DNA from: Pseudomonadota bacterium
GTDB taxonomy: Bacteria > Pseudomonadota > Gammaproteobacteria > Burkholderiales > Burkholderiaceae_C
Reading direction: 5' to 3'
DNA: 10,093 nucleotides
Assembly (NCBI GenBank): GCA_023390985.1
Contig: JAEWBU010000285.1
Span: 1 to 10,093, forward strand
The notes beneath the pieces are model-generated. The model saw only the letters and a program-made list of their open reading frames with translations. It ran no database searches and was not told the origin of the DNA. The position numbers were made by a program, and so were the translations under genes. Below, one piece after another: positions 1-7,060 of this stretch (the stretch's first letter is position 1; every line of letters starts with the position of its first letter).

Positions 1-608
1 CCTTCGCCGAGGCCCAGCTTGAGGTACAGCCGCGCGACGGTGTCTAGCTGCACGGCCGCGACGGCGATCCCACCGAAGCTGCCGTCCGGCGCAGTGATGC
101 GCCGGCTCACCGCGACGAACCAGCCCAATCCTGAACGGCTCTGCAACGCTTGCGAGAGGTGCCGTTGGACGGTGGGTTGCTCGACGAAGGACTTGAAATA
201 GGCCCGATCCGCCAGTGAAACGTCCGGCGTCTTCGGATAGTCGGTGTCGTGCTGGATGTATCCGTCCGGGCCGATGACGAAGAGCGCGCGAACGGGCGGC
301 AGCTGCCTCAGGCGCTCGCGCATCAATTCGCGCGTGCCTGCGTCGTGGCGGGCGGGGCGGGAAGACTCGAGATGCTGCGCCAGCCCCGCCAGGGCCATGT
401 CGACGGAGTCGAAGGTGCGCGCGGTGCTCTCTTCCATCACCGCGGCGAGCATCGCTGCATCCTCTCGCGCCTGCTTCAGGGTCAGGAGCCTCTCGCGCCA
501 CAAGGCGCCGGCGGCGACGGCAGCCACGGCCGCGAAAAGGACCATGCCAGCGAACACGGCGCCACGGCCAAGGATGCTGAGTGAGGCGGCCATGCCTGAG
601 AGGCGCAT
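1..608 (-). CDS. Membrane sensor protein with periplasmic Cache domain, N-terminal part only
   Basis: This is the first 202 codons of a gene that runs off the left edge. The start at 608 is preceded by AGGAAG with about 6 bases of spacing. Residues about 16-36 form one hydrophobic membrane span, followed by an alpha-helical stretch (about 38-80) and then a Cache/PAS-like sensor region: V-I-G-P-D-G-Y near 111-117, and D-V-S-L-A-D-R-A-Y-F at 129-138, the usual signature of dCache sensor domains. A second half with S-R-R-I-T-A-P-D-G-S-F-G-G follows and then a R-L-Y-L-K-L-G-L-G stretch. In this architecture the domain senses a small ligand in the periplasm and passes the signal to a cytoplasmic histidine kinase, GGDEF/EAL or similar output, which lies outside the window. 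The output type is therefore unknown. The gene is transcribed away from the catabolic region, and nothing shows it to be functionally tied to it. Confidence 0.8.
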   Translation of the reverse strand, partial: MRLSGMAASLSILGRGAVFAGMVLFAAVAAVAAGALWRERLLTLKQAREDAAMLAAVMEESTARTFDSVDMALAGLAQHLESSRPARHDAGTRELMRERLRQLPPVRALFVIGPDGYIQHDTDYPKTPDVSLADRAYFKSFVEQPTVQRHLSQALQSRSGLGWFVAVSRRITAPDGSFGGIAVAAVQLDTVARLYLKLGLGE

Positions 609-864
609 GGAGACTTCCTAAGTGAGCGATTGGCGATGGTAGAACAGGCTCCAGCCGATCGCGTCGGTAGAACGCGGCTGGCAACCTAGGGTGCTTCCGG
701 CCGAGGCCAGTCCTACGAGTGTCTCAACCCCACTCTTGGCACTGATGTCACTCGTCTGAATCCGGTGAATTCGCTCTGGCCGCCACCCCAGCTTTTGGCG
801 TGCTTCTCTCGCGATTCGCATTTCCCTTAGTCCTTCGATCCAAAGTGCTTGTTATCATGACTAT
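609..864. other. Divergent intergenic spacer, no gene seen
   Basis: This 256-base spacer separates the minus-strand sensor gene from the plus-strand GntR gene. A 67-codon open frame on the minus strand (821-618) has no recognisable motif and is not called. The right end, from about 829, is visibly richer in A and T than the surrounding genes, which suits a promoter. The sequence GCTTCCGGCC at 693-702 recurs in near-identical form in the other two long spacers of the window. Confidence 0.6.
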
Positions 865-871
865 GTGACAA
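849..871 (+). promoter_or_regulatory. Possible promoter/operator at the start of the GntR-UTRA gene
   Basis: TATCAT at 853-858 resembles a -10 box, differing from TATAAT at one position, but no convincing -35 box lies 16-18 bases upstream. Four-base inverted arms TTGT (849-852) and ACAA (868-871) bracket this box. GntR regulators commonly bind a palindrome over their own promoter, so autoregulation is plausible. The arms are short and 15 bases apart, so the assignment is weak. If the -10 box is used, transcription would begin at about the GTG start codon. Confidence 0.25.
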
Positions 872-1644
872 ACTTGAATTCCGTGTTTCAGAAGAGCCGG
901 GTTCCCCTGTACCTGCAGGTCGCGCACCTGATGCGCCAGAAGATCGAGCGCCAGGAGTGGCCGATGGACACGCAGATCCCCACGCTCAACGAACTGGAGG
1001 GGGAATTCCAGGTCTCGCGCATCACGCTGCGCGAAGCGCTCGCGCGTCTTGAAGAAGAGGGCGTGATCCGGCGCACCCGCGGGCGCGGCACCTTCGTCAT
1101 GAAGGACCTGTCCCAGCAGCGCTGGTTCAAGCTGGCCACCTCGTTCGAGGAGCTGGTGCGCTCCGTATCGGAACTGAAGATCCGGATGCTCGCCATCCAA
1201 GAGGACGAGGACGGCCATCCGCTGGTGCCGCACTTCGCCGCGGGCGATGTCGCCGGGCCGTATCGCCGCCTGCGCCGCGTGCACTATCGCGACGAGCGGC
1301 CCTACTGCCTCATCGAGATCTACCTGGCGCAGGACGTGTTCGCCCTGGATCCCAAGGGCTTCAGCAGGGAGCCCGTCATCCCCAGGCTGGCTGCGCTGCC
1401 CCAAGTGCAGATCGCGGCCGCACGCCAGATCATGCGCGTGACCGTTTCCGACGAAGAAACGGCGGCGCACTTGGACATCGGGGTGGCCGACCCGATCGCC
1501 GACGTGTGCCGATCGCTGCAGGACGCGCACGGGCGGATCGTCTACTACGCCCACATTCAGTACCCCGCCCAGATGATCCAGCTCGAGCTGGACCTGTTCG
1601 CGGGGCGGCCCCAACCCAAGCAACCCGCCAGCAACAAACGATGA
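865..1644 (+). CDS. GntR-family transcriptional regulator, HutC/UTRA subfamily
   Basis: This is a 259-residue DNA-binding repressor or activator. Residues about 12-80 are the winged helix of GntR proteins: P-L-Y-L-Q near 14-18, the recognition-helix stretch V-S-R-I-T-L-R-E-A-L at 50-59, and the wing signature R-G-R-G-T-F at 72-77. Residues about 95-245 match a UTRA effector domain, with Y-R-R-L-R-R-V at 133-139 and the closing Y-Y-A-H-I-Q-Y segment at 227-233. UTRA domains bind small carboxylates, sugars or related metabolites. The start is a GTG at 865 with no Shine-Dalgarno sequence upstream; a second in-frame GTG at 883 would remove six residues and still leave the winged helix whole. The stop codon overlaps the ATG of the next gene (ATGA, 1641-1644), so the two are likely translationally coupled. 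It probably controls the operon it leads. The effector is unknown, though a substrate or product of the downstream enzymes is the natural guess. Confidence 0.92.
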   Translation: MTNLNSVFQKSRVPLYLQVAHLMRQKIERQEWPMDTQIPTLNELEGEFQVSRITLREALARLEEEGVIRRTRGRGTFVMKDLSQQRWFKLATSFEELVRSVSELKIRMLAIQEDEDGHPLVPHFAAGDVAGPYRRLRRVHYRDERPYCLIEIYLAQDVFALDPKGFSREPVIPRLAALPQVQIAAARQIMRVTVSDEETAAHLDIGVADPIADVCRSLQDAHGRIVYYAHIQYPAQMIQLELDLFAGRPQPKQPASNKR

Positions 1645-2807
1645 CCAGCGTTCCGGCCTCCGTGGCCAGCTTCACCACGCCCGTGCGGCTTGTCAAGCTG
1701 CAAGCCTTCGTCTTCCGGGTGCCGATCGACGAGCCCGTGCAGACCTCCTTCGGCACCATGCATGACCGCCCCGCCGTGCTGGTACGCGCCGAAGACGACG
1801 AAGGCACGGTGGGCTGGGGCGAGATCTGGTGCAACTTCCCCGGCGTGGGGGCGGAGCACCGCGCCCGGCTGTTCGAGTCCGCCGTCGCGCCCATCTTCCT
1901 GCAGCGTCCGTGGCGCACGCCGGAGGAGGCGTTCGGCGAGGCGACGCGCCGCCTGCACATCCTCGGCCTGCAATGTGGGGAGCCCGGCACGGTGGCCCAG
2001 GCCATCGCCGGTGCCGACATGGCGCTGTGGGACCTCGCGGCACGGCGCCTGCGGCAGCCGCTGTGGCGGCTGTTCGGCGGCACGCCGCGGGTGGCGACCT
2101 ATGCCTCCGGGCTCAGCCCCACGCAACCGGAACGGCTGGCAGCGGCCAAGCGCGAAGAGGGCTTCCGCGCCTTCAAGCTCAAGGTCGGATTCGGGGTCGA
2201 GCGCGATCTCGCCAACCTGCGGGCCTTGCGCGATCTGCTGGGGCCCGACGCGCCGCTGATGGTCGACGCGAACCAGGCCTGGAGCGTTGAAGAAGCCGTC
2301 GAGATGAGCGCCCAAATGGCGCAGTTCGGGCTCCAGTGGCTGGAGGAACCGCTGGCGGCCGACCGCCCCTGGGCGGAGTGGGTACGGCTCGCCGCGCAAT
2401 CGCCGCTGCCGCTGGCGGCCGGAGAGAACATGCGCGGGGAGGCCCAGTTCGCCGAGGCCCTGGGCAGCGGCGCCTTCACGGTGCTGCAGCCGGACCTGGG
2501 CAAGTGGGGCGGCTTCAGCGGCTGCGTGCCGGTGGGGCGCCAGGCCCTGGCGGCGGGCCGAATGTTCTGCCCGCACTGGCTCGGCGGCGGCATCGGTCTC
2601 GTCGCCTCGATGCACCTCAAGGCCGCGGTCGGCGGCCCGGGCTACGTCGAAGTGGACTCCAACCCCAACCCGCTGCGGGAGCTGCTGGCCGTGCCGCAAC
2701 CGCGGGTGGAGGAGGGCGTGGTCACGTTGCCGGACGAGCCGGGTCTGGGCGTCGCCCCCGACATGGAAGCTCTGCGCGGATTCCGCATCAGTCACCAATG
2801 GAAATGA
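1641..2807 (+). CDS. Enolase-superfamily enzyme, mandelate racemase/muconate lactonizing type
   Basis: This 388-residue cytoplasmic TIM-barrel enzyme abstracts the alpha proton of a carboxylate to racemise, epimerise or dehydrate it. The visible active site is complete: the K-x-K motif at K179/K181; metal ligands D209 (V-D-A-N), E235 (W-L-E-E-P) and E262 (A-G-E-N); and a catalytic Asp-His pair, D285 (Q-P-D-L-G) and H312 (C-P-H-W). The spacing of D209, E235, D285 and H312 closely follows that known for mandelate racemase, placing it in the mandelate racemase subgroup rather than the muconate-lactonizing or enolase subgroups. Acidic residues E337/D339 sit near where that subgroup has its last catalytic Glu. 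The start at 1641 is chosen because it overlaps the preceding stop as ATGA; the frame is open further upstream, but that part lies inside the GntR gene. With both Lys and His bases present, either a 2-hydroxy-acid racemase or a sugar-acid dehydratase is possible. The substrate cannot be read from the sequence. Confidence 0.92.
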   Translation: MTSVPASVASFTTPVRLVKLQAFVFRVPIDEPVQTSFGTMHDRPAVLVRAEDDEGTVGWGEIWCNFPGVGAEHRARLFESAVAPIFLQRPWRTPEEAFGEATRRLHILGLQCGEPGTVAQAIAGADMALWDLAARRLRQPLWRLFGGTPRVATYASGLSPTQPERLAAAKREEGFRAFKLKVGFGVERDLANLRALRDLLGPDAPLMVDANQAWSVEEAVEMSAQMAQFGLQWLEEPLAADRPWAEWVRLAAQSPLPLAAGENMRGEAQFAEALGSGAFTVLQPDLGKWGGFSGCVPVGRQALAAGRMFCPHWLGGGIGLVASMHLKAAVGGPGYVEVDSNPNPLRELLAVPQPRVEEGVVTLPDEPGLGVAPDMEALRGFRISHQWK

Positions 2808-2821
2808 AGGGGCCTCACCCG

Positions 2822-3754
2822 ATGACCAGGCGAATCGTCATCTCCGAATTCATGGACACGGCGGCCGTCCAGGCGCTGCGCGAGGCTTTCGACGTCGTGT
2901 ACGCCCCGGACCTGGTGGACCGCCCGGCCGAGCTCGCCGTGGCGCTGCGCGAAGCCGACGCGCTGATCGTGCGCAATCGCACGCAGGTCGACGGCGGGCT
3001 GCTGGCCGGCGCCGGCCGGCTGGTCGCGGTGGGGCGGCTCGGGGTGGGCCTGGAAAACATCGACCAGGCGTATTGCGCGAGCCGCGGCATCGCCGTGCTT
3101 CCCGCCGTCGGCGCCAATGCCGCGGCCGTGGCCGAATACGTTGTCGGTCTCGCCATGGTGCTGCTGCGCGGCTTCCTGTTCTCCTCGGGCGAGGTGGCCG
3201 CGGGCGAATGGCCGCGCGCACGCCTGGCTGCAGGACGCGAGATCGCCGGCAAGGTGATGGGCCTGGCGGGCTACGGCTCCGTCGGCCAGCGCGTGGGCGA
3301 ACTGGCGCGCGCCGTCGGCATGCGCGTGCTGGCCTACGACCCCATGCTGCCGCCGGCGCACCCGGCGTGGCGGGATGCGGCCCGCTGCGAGGAGCTGGAC
3401 GACCTGTTCCGCCAGGCCGACGTCGTCAGCCTGCACATGCCCTACACGCCGCAGAACGCCGGCCTGGTGGACGAGCGGCGGCTGGGCCTCATGAAGCACG
3501 GCGCCGTGCTGGTGAACACCGCGCGCGGAGGGATCGTGGACGAGGCCGCGCTGGCCCGGGCGCTGCATTCCGGCGCGCTGGCCGGGGCAGCGGTGGACGT
3601 GTTTGCGCGCGAGCCGCTTCCCGCCGGCTCCGCGCTGGCCGGCTGCCCCAACCTGTTCCTGACGCCGCACGTCGCGGGCGTCACGCACGAATCGAACGAG
3701 CGCGTGTCGGCCCTGATCGCGCAGCGCATCGGCGAAGTCCTGCGTCGGACCTGA
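2822..3754 (+). CDS. D-isomer-specific 2-hydroxyacid dehydrogenase (first copy)
   Basis: This 310-residue NAD(P)-dependent cytoplasmic enzyme interconverts an R-2-hydroxy acid and its 2-oxo acid. The Rossmann nucleotide site is G150-Y-G152-S-V-G155, followed by D173 at the end of the next strand (A-Y-D), which favours NAD. The catalytic triad is intact: R235 in N-T-A-R-G-G, E264 in A-R-E-P and H283 in T-P-H-V-A-G. The region around V-G-R-L-G-V-G-L-E-N-I-D near residues 71-82 is typical of the family and resembles phosphoglycerate dehydrogenase-like members. In-frame ATGs also occur at 2798 and 2804, overlapping the previous stop, but only 2822 has a good Shine-Dalgarno sequence (GAAGGGG at 2806-2812, 9 bases away). 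The 14-base gap from the preceding gene marks one operon. The substrate is unknown; it may act on the product of the neighbouring enolase-superfamily enzyme. Length is normal for the family. Confidence 0.93.
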   Translation: MTRRIVISEFMDTAAVQALREAFDVVYAPDLVDRPAELAVALREADALIVRNRTQVDGGLLAGAGRLVAVGRLGVGLENIDQAYCASRGIAVLPAVGANAAAVAEYVVGLAMVLLRGFLFSSGEVAAGEWPRARLAAGREIAGKVMGLAGYGSVGQRVGELARAVGMRVLAYDPMLPPAHPAWRDAARCEELDDLFRQADVVSLHMPYTPQNAGLVDERRLGLMKHGAVLVNTARGGIVDEAALARALHSGALAGAAVDVFAREPLPAGSALAGCPNLFLTPHVAGVTHESNERVSALIAQRIGEVLRRT

Positions 3755-3791
3755 TCCGGCGAAGTCCGTTGTCATTACCCAAGGAAACATG

Positions 3792-4757
3792 ATGAAAGCC
3801 TGGAAGTTGCTCTCCGCCGCCGTCGCGGCCCTCGTCTGCGTGACCGGCGCCGGTGCGCAGGAATGGCCGCAGAACCCGGTCAAGATCGTGGTGCCGTATC
3901 CGGCGGGCGCCGGCGTCGACCCGGTGGCGCGCTTGGTGGGGCAGAAGCTGGCCGACCGCTGGAAGCAGACCGTCATCGTGGACAACAAGCCGGGCGGCAG
4001 CGGCACCATCGGGGCGACGGCCGTCGCGCGTGCCCCGGCTGACGGGCTGACCATCATGATGTCGGCCACGGCCGAAGTGGTGATCAACCAGTTCGTCATG
4101 GACAAGATGCAGTATGACCCGGAGACCGACCTCGTGCCGGTGACGCTGGCTGTGCGGCTGCCCTTCATCCTGGTCACGCATCCGTCCAGCCCGTACTCCA
4201 ACATCGCCGAACTGGTCGCCTACGCGAAGAAGAACCCCAACAAGGTGACGTATGCGTCCTCCGGCGCGGGGACGCCGCAGCACTTGGCAGCGGTCCTGCT
4301 GGAGCAGCTGAGTGGCGTGCAGATGGTGCACGTGCCCTACAAGGGCATCGCTCCTTCCATCACCGACCTGCTGGCCAACCATGTGTCGATCGGCTTCGCC
4401 GGGTTGCCCGCAGGTCTGCCACACGTGCAGAAGGGAGCGTTGAAACCACTGGCTGTCTCCTCCAAGACGCCTTCGCCCGCAGCGCCCCAGGTGCCCGCCA
4501 TCGCGGCGACCCCGGGCCTGGAGAAGTTCGAGTTGAACCAGTGGTTCGGCATCTGGGTTCCGAAGGGAACGCCGGAGCCGGTGATCGCCAAGATCCAGCG
4601 AGACATCGCCGCGGTGTTGCAGATGCCGGACGTCAAGGAGGCCCTGGAGAAGCAGGGAGCGCAGCCGAGCGGCATGCCAACGGCCGAGTTCGCGAAGTTC
4701 GTTCAGGGCGAGCGAAAGAAGTTCGAGGCGATCGTCAAGGCGGCCAACCTCAAGTAG
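3792..4757 (+). CDS. Bug/TctC-family periplasmic solute-binding receptor (first copy)
   Basis: This 321-residue protein is a tripartite-tricarboxylate-transporter type receptor. Residues 1-22 are a Sec signal peptide (K2, K5, hydrophobic core, cleavage after A-G-A before Q-E). The mature protein opens with the family hallmark V-V-P-Y-P-A-G-A-G-V-D, whose D43 and backbone loop bind the ligand carboxylate, followed by V-D-N-K-P-G-G-S-G near 61-69. Other family blocks are Y-A-K-K-N-P-N-K, H-V-P-Y-K-G and a C-terminal A-I-V-K-A-A. ATG codons occur at 3789 and 3792; AAGGA at 3781-3785 is only 3 bases from the first but 6 from the second, so 3792 is preferred. It lies 37 bases after the dehydrogenase gene and ends the operon. 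No TctA or TctB membrane subunits are present, which is common for Bug receptors. The ligand is probably an organic acid handled by the operon, but this is inference. Confidence 0.93.
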   Translation: MKAWKLLSAAVAALVCVTGAGAQEWPQNPVKIVVPYPAGAGVDPVARLVGQKLADRWKQTVIVDNKPGGSGTIGATAVARAPADGLTIMMSATAEVVINQFVMDKMQYDPETDLVPVTLAVRLPFILVTHPSSPYSNIAELVAYAKKNPNKVTYASSGAGTPQHLAAVLLEQLSGVQMVHVPYKGIAPSITDLLANHVSIGFAGLPAGLPHVQKGALKPLAVSSKTPSPAAPQVPAIAATPGLEKFELNQWFGIWVPKGTPEPVIAKIQRDIAAVLQMPDVKEALEKQGAQPSGMPTAEFAKFVQGERKKFEAIVKAANLK

Positions 4758-4978
4758 CTCAGGATAACCATGCCCCGCGAACAAGGGGCCTAGGCGCCCG
4801 GCGGCGCACCTGCGTTGGCTAGGTGCGTCGCGCATGGGAAGACCGCCATGACGGCCGCTTTCGGCCAGGAGAAGACGTCGCCGCTTTGACATCCTGCGCC
4901 CACTCGGCGGCCCCGCTGCTGAACGTCTAAATCGAGCGGAGCCAGGCAAACGAGCATGGGCACCGTGCGACCGCCGGG
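4758..4978. other. Convergent intergenic spacer
   Basis: This 221-base spacer lies between the receptor gene and the converging FMN oxidase gene. It holds a small 5-bp hairpin (4772-4776 with 4785-4789), a stronger hairpin at 4801-4831, and a GCTTTCGGCC copy at 4857-4866 of the motif seen in the other spacers. No credible open frame was found. Confidence 0.6.
4801..4831. terminator. Hairpin between convergent genes, candidate transcription terminator
   Basis: Bases 4801-4811 pair with 4821-4831 over 11 bp with one G-T pair and a 9-base loop (GCGTTGGCT). It lies 43 bases after the receptor stop codon, and it also lies downstream of the minus-strand oxidase gene, so it could serve both. No T-run follows on either strand, so it is not a classic intrinsic terminator; a Rho-dependent end or an mRNA-stabilising hairpin is equally possible. 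Confidence 0.4.
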
Positions 4979-6226
4979 CTACAACGTCGCCGGGATGCTG
5001 CTGTGGCTGAAGGGCGTCGGACGCTGCGGCAGGGCCGGGAGCCCGAGCTCCGGCATGTCGCCACGGCGCACCAGGTGTTGGGGCCCGAGTTCGGCGATGC
5101 GGTTGATGCCGAGCAGGCCGAGGTCGCAGTCGATCTCGCGCATGAGGATGTCGACCGCATGCGCGACGCCGTCGCCGCCGGCGATGGTCGCCGCGTAGTT
5201 GAACGGACGGCCGATGAAGACGAAGTCCGCGCCTAGCGCCAGCGCCTTGAGAACGTCCGAGCCGCGGCGAAAGCCGCTGTCCACCATGAGCGGCATGCTG
5301 CCGACGGCCGCGCGTGCGGCGGGCAGCACGCGCATGGGCGATACGGCGCCATCGAGCTGGCGACCCCCGTGGTTGGAGAGGATCACGCCGTCGAGACCGT
5401 GGTCACGGGCGCGTGCTGCGTCCAGCGGATGCAGCACGCCCTTGAGGACGAAGCGGCCCTTCCACTGCGCCCGGATGCGGGCGATCGCCGACCAGTCAAG
5501 GTGCGCGCGGCCGGAGAAGTCGCGGACCACGTTTCGCGCGACGATCGCGGTGCGCTTGTCGGTGTCGGTGTTCTCGAAGTGGGGCATGCCGCGCGTCGCC
5601 AGCGTGCGCCCGAAGGTGCCGACGCTCCAGCGCGGATGCGTGAGCCCCTGCCACAGCAGCGAGAGGTCGGGCCGCAGGGGGCTGGTGAAGCCGGCTCGCG
5701 CGTAGTTCTCGACATTGCCGCGCACGGCCGAGTCCACGGTGACTACCAGCGTGCCGAAACCGGCGCGCGCGACGCGGTCGACCAGCGCCTCGATCCTCTC
5801 CGGCGTGGGCGGCAGGTAGGCCTGGAACCAGCTCGCGGGAGCGGCCTGTGCGACTTCCTCCATGCGCGTGAGGGAGGAGCCGCTCATGATCATCGGGATG
5901 CCGGCGCGCGCCGCCGAAGTGGCGAGCACCACGTCGCCGCTGTAGGCGGTGAGCGCGCTCACGCCCATGGGCGCGATGCCGAAAGGCGCGCTCCATTCAC
6001 GGCCGAAGAGGGTGGTCTTCTGCGAGCGCTGCGCCACGTTGTTCAGGACGCGCGGCAAGAAGCCGATCTCGTCGAACGCGAGACGGTTGTCACGCTGCGA
6101 GGCGCCGGTTTCGGCGGCGCCGAAGACGTAGCCGAAGATCGGCTTCGGCAAATGGCGGCGCGCCGCGGCCTCGAAGTCCTCGAGCGCGTAAATGGCGCGC
6201 AGGCGGCGGGGCAGGGGGGCGTTCAC
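4979..6226 (-). CDS. FMN-dependent alpha-hydroxyacid oxidase/dehydrogenase
   Basis: This 415-residue protein belongs to the glycolate oxidase / L-lactate dehydrogenase / (S)-mandelate dehydrogenase family, which oxidises S-2-hydroxy acids to 2-oxo acids using FMN. Recognisable elements are Y33 in F-G-Y-V-F-G-A-A, P-F-G-I-A-P-M-G at 81-88, Y137 in W-F-Q-A-Y, T163 and D165 in T-V-D, K262 in V-L-K-G, the signature S-N-H-G-G-R-Q at 284-290 carrying the catalytic base H286 and substrate-binding R289, D316, and the FMN-phosphate site near G-R-P-F (339-342). The segment after T-V-D reads G-N-V-E-N where relatives have an Arg at the V172 position; that Arg normally contacts the substrate. The start is a GTG at 6226, 7 bases after GAGGG, which itself overlaps the stop codon of the upstream aldolase-like gene (gap 10 bases), suggesting coupled translation. 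Electron acceptor and substrate are unknown. Confidence 0.92.
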   Translation of the reverse strand: MNAPLPRRLRAIYALEDFEAAARRHLPKPIFGYVFGAAETGASQRDNRLAFDEIGFLPRVLNNVAQRSQKTTLFGREWSAPFGIAPMGVSALTAYSGDVVLATSAARAGIPMIMSGSSLTRMEEVAQAAPASWFQAYLPPTPERIEALVDRVARAGFGTLVVTVDSAVRGNVENYARAGFTSPLRPDLSLLWQGLTHPRWSVGTFGRTLATRGMPHFENTDTDKRTAIVARNVVRDFSGRAHLDWSAIARIRAQWKGRFVLKGVLHPLDAARARDHGLDGVILSNHGGRQLDGAVSPMRVLPAARAAVGSMPLMVDSGFRRGSDVLKALALGADFVFIGRPFNYAATIAGGDGVAHAVDILMREIDCDLGLLGINRIAELGPQHLVRRGDMPELGLPALPQRPTPFSHSSIPATL

Positions 6227-6236
6227 GGCGGGGCCC

Positions 6237-6974
6237 TCAGCGGCCGTTGGCCTTGCGCCAGGCCTCGAAGTCCACCTTGCTCTGCGGATGGGTGGGAGGG
6301 TACAGGCCGATGATGGAGCGGCCCTTGGCGACTTCCCCCGACACGAAGTCCTCGAAGGCCGTCATTTCGAAGGCTTCGTGGGCGATCTCCTCGGCCAGGT
6401 GCGCGGGGATGACGACCACGCCTTCGCCGTCGCCCACCAGGATGTCGCCCGGGAAGACGGGCGCGTCACCGCAGCCGATCGGCACGTTGATGTCGATCGC
6501 CTGGTGGCAAGTGAGGTTGGTCGGGGCGCTCGGGCGGTGGTGGTACGCGGGGATCTTCAGCGCGCCGATCTCGGGCGAGTCGCGGAAGCCGCCATCGGTG
6601 ACGACGCCGGCGACGCCGCGGGCCTGCAGCCGCATGACCAGGATGGCGCCGGCGGAAGCCGCGCGCGCGTCCTTGCGGCTGTCGAACACGAGGATCGCGC
6701 CGGGCGGGCATTCCTCGACCGCCTTGCGTTGCGGGTGCTCCGGGTTCAGGAACACCTCCATGCGGTTCAGGTCCTCGCGCGCCGGCATGTAGCGCACTGT
6801 GTACGCCGGACCGACCATGTTCTCGCGGAAGGTGCCGACGGGCCGGACGTCCTGGATGAGCTGGCTGCGCAGCCCGCGCTTGAACAGGCAGGTGCACAGC
6901 GTGGCGGTGCTGATCGTCTTGAGTTTCTGGAAGGCTTCGGCCGAAAGGGCCGGGGGTTTGCTCATGGCTGGCAT
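6237..6974 (-). CDS. RraA-like protein, probable HMG/CHA-type class II aldolase family member
   Basis: This 245-residue protein belongs to the RraA / 4-hydroxy-4-methyl-2-oxoglutarate aldolase fold. The core blocks are M-V-G-P-A-Y-T-V at 53-60, V-F-D-S-R-K-D-A-R-A-A at 96-106, G-V-A-G-V-V-T-D-G-G-F-R-D at 120-132, then S-P-E135, and V-F-P-G-D-I-L-V-G-D-G-E-G-V-V-V-I-P at 173-190. R131, D132 and E135 match the Arg-Asp-x2-Glu/Asp motif that binds substrate and metal in the pyruvate-releasing aldolases. Databases often name such proteins ribonuclease activity regulator RraA, but at 245 residues and in a catabolic operon an enzymatic role is more likely. ATGs lie at 6974 and 6965; neither has a Shine-Dalgarno sequence, and the shorter start (M-S-K-P) is equally plausible. 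It leads a two-gene unit with the FMN oxidase and is divergent from the next operon. The substrate is unknown. Confidence 0.88.
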   Translation of the reverse strand: MPAMSKPPALSAEAFQKLKTISTATLCTCLFKRGLRSQLIQDVRPVGTFRENMVGPAYTVRYMPAREDLNRMEVFLNPEHPQRKAVEECPPGAILVFDSRKDARAASAGAILVMRLQARGVAGVVTDGGFRDSPEIGALKIPAYHHRPSAPTNLTCHQAIDINVPIGCGDAPVFPGDILVGDGEGVVVIPAHLAEEIAHEAFEMTAFEDFVSGEVAKGRSIIGLYPPTHPQSKVDFEAWRKANGR

Positions 6975-7060
6975 GCGTGTATTGCGTCTGGAGGTTATTG
7001 TATACTAGTATTCGAAATCCTCGCAGGTGCCCGACCGCTCGATTCATGACGGGAGATGAC
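6975..7060. promoter_or_regulatory. Divergent promoter region with a palindromic operator candidate
   Basis: The 86 bases between the two divergent operons contain the perfect 10-bp palindrome ATACTAGTAT at 7002-7011, overlapped by the 6-bp palindrome GTATAC at 7000-7005. On the plus strand TATACT (7001-7006) resembles a -10 box, and on the minus strand TACAAT (7002-6997) does too, but neither has a clear -35 box. GTATAC-centred palindromes are typical of operators for GntR/FCD regulators, and an FCD protein is encoded at 9092-9823, so control of both directions by that regulator is a reasonable inference. Confidence 0.5.

Noticed and set aside
618..821. 67-codon open frame on the minus strand between the sensor and GntR genes
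   Set aside because: No recognisable motif, and no visible ribosome-binding site was identified. It lies in a spacer expected to hold two divergent promoters.
1557..2798. 413-codon minus-strand open frame opposite the enolase-superfamily gene
   Set aside because: It is an antisense shadow common in GC-rich genes; the plus strand carries a complete, ordered active site and its translation has family motifs, while the minus-strand product does not.
3746..3768. Weak hairpin (CGGAC with GTCCG, 13-base loop) across the end of the first dehydrogenase gene
   Set aside because: Only 5 bp with a large loop and no T-run; five-base matches like this are expected by chance in GC-rich sequence.
3837..3839. 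Cysteine C16 in the first receptor's signal peptide as a possible lipoprotein site
   Set aside because: The preceding residues (A-L-V) do not fit a lipobox, and a normal signal-peptidase site (A-G-A before Q) lies just downstream.
4886..4891. Perfect -35-like hexamer TTGACA in the convergent spacer
   Set aside because: No -10-like sequence 16-18 bases downstream, and no gene follows on that strand.
5369..6313. 314-codon plus-strand open frame opposite the FMN oxidase gene
   Set aside because: Its product has no family motifs and is rich in residues produced by antisense reading of GC-rich codons; the opposite strand encodes a clear FMN enzyme.
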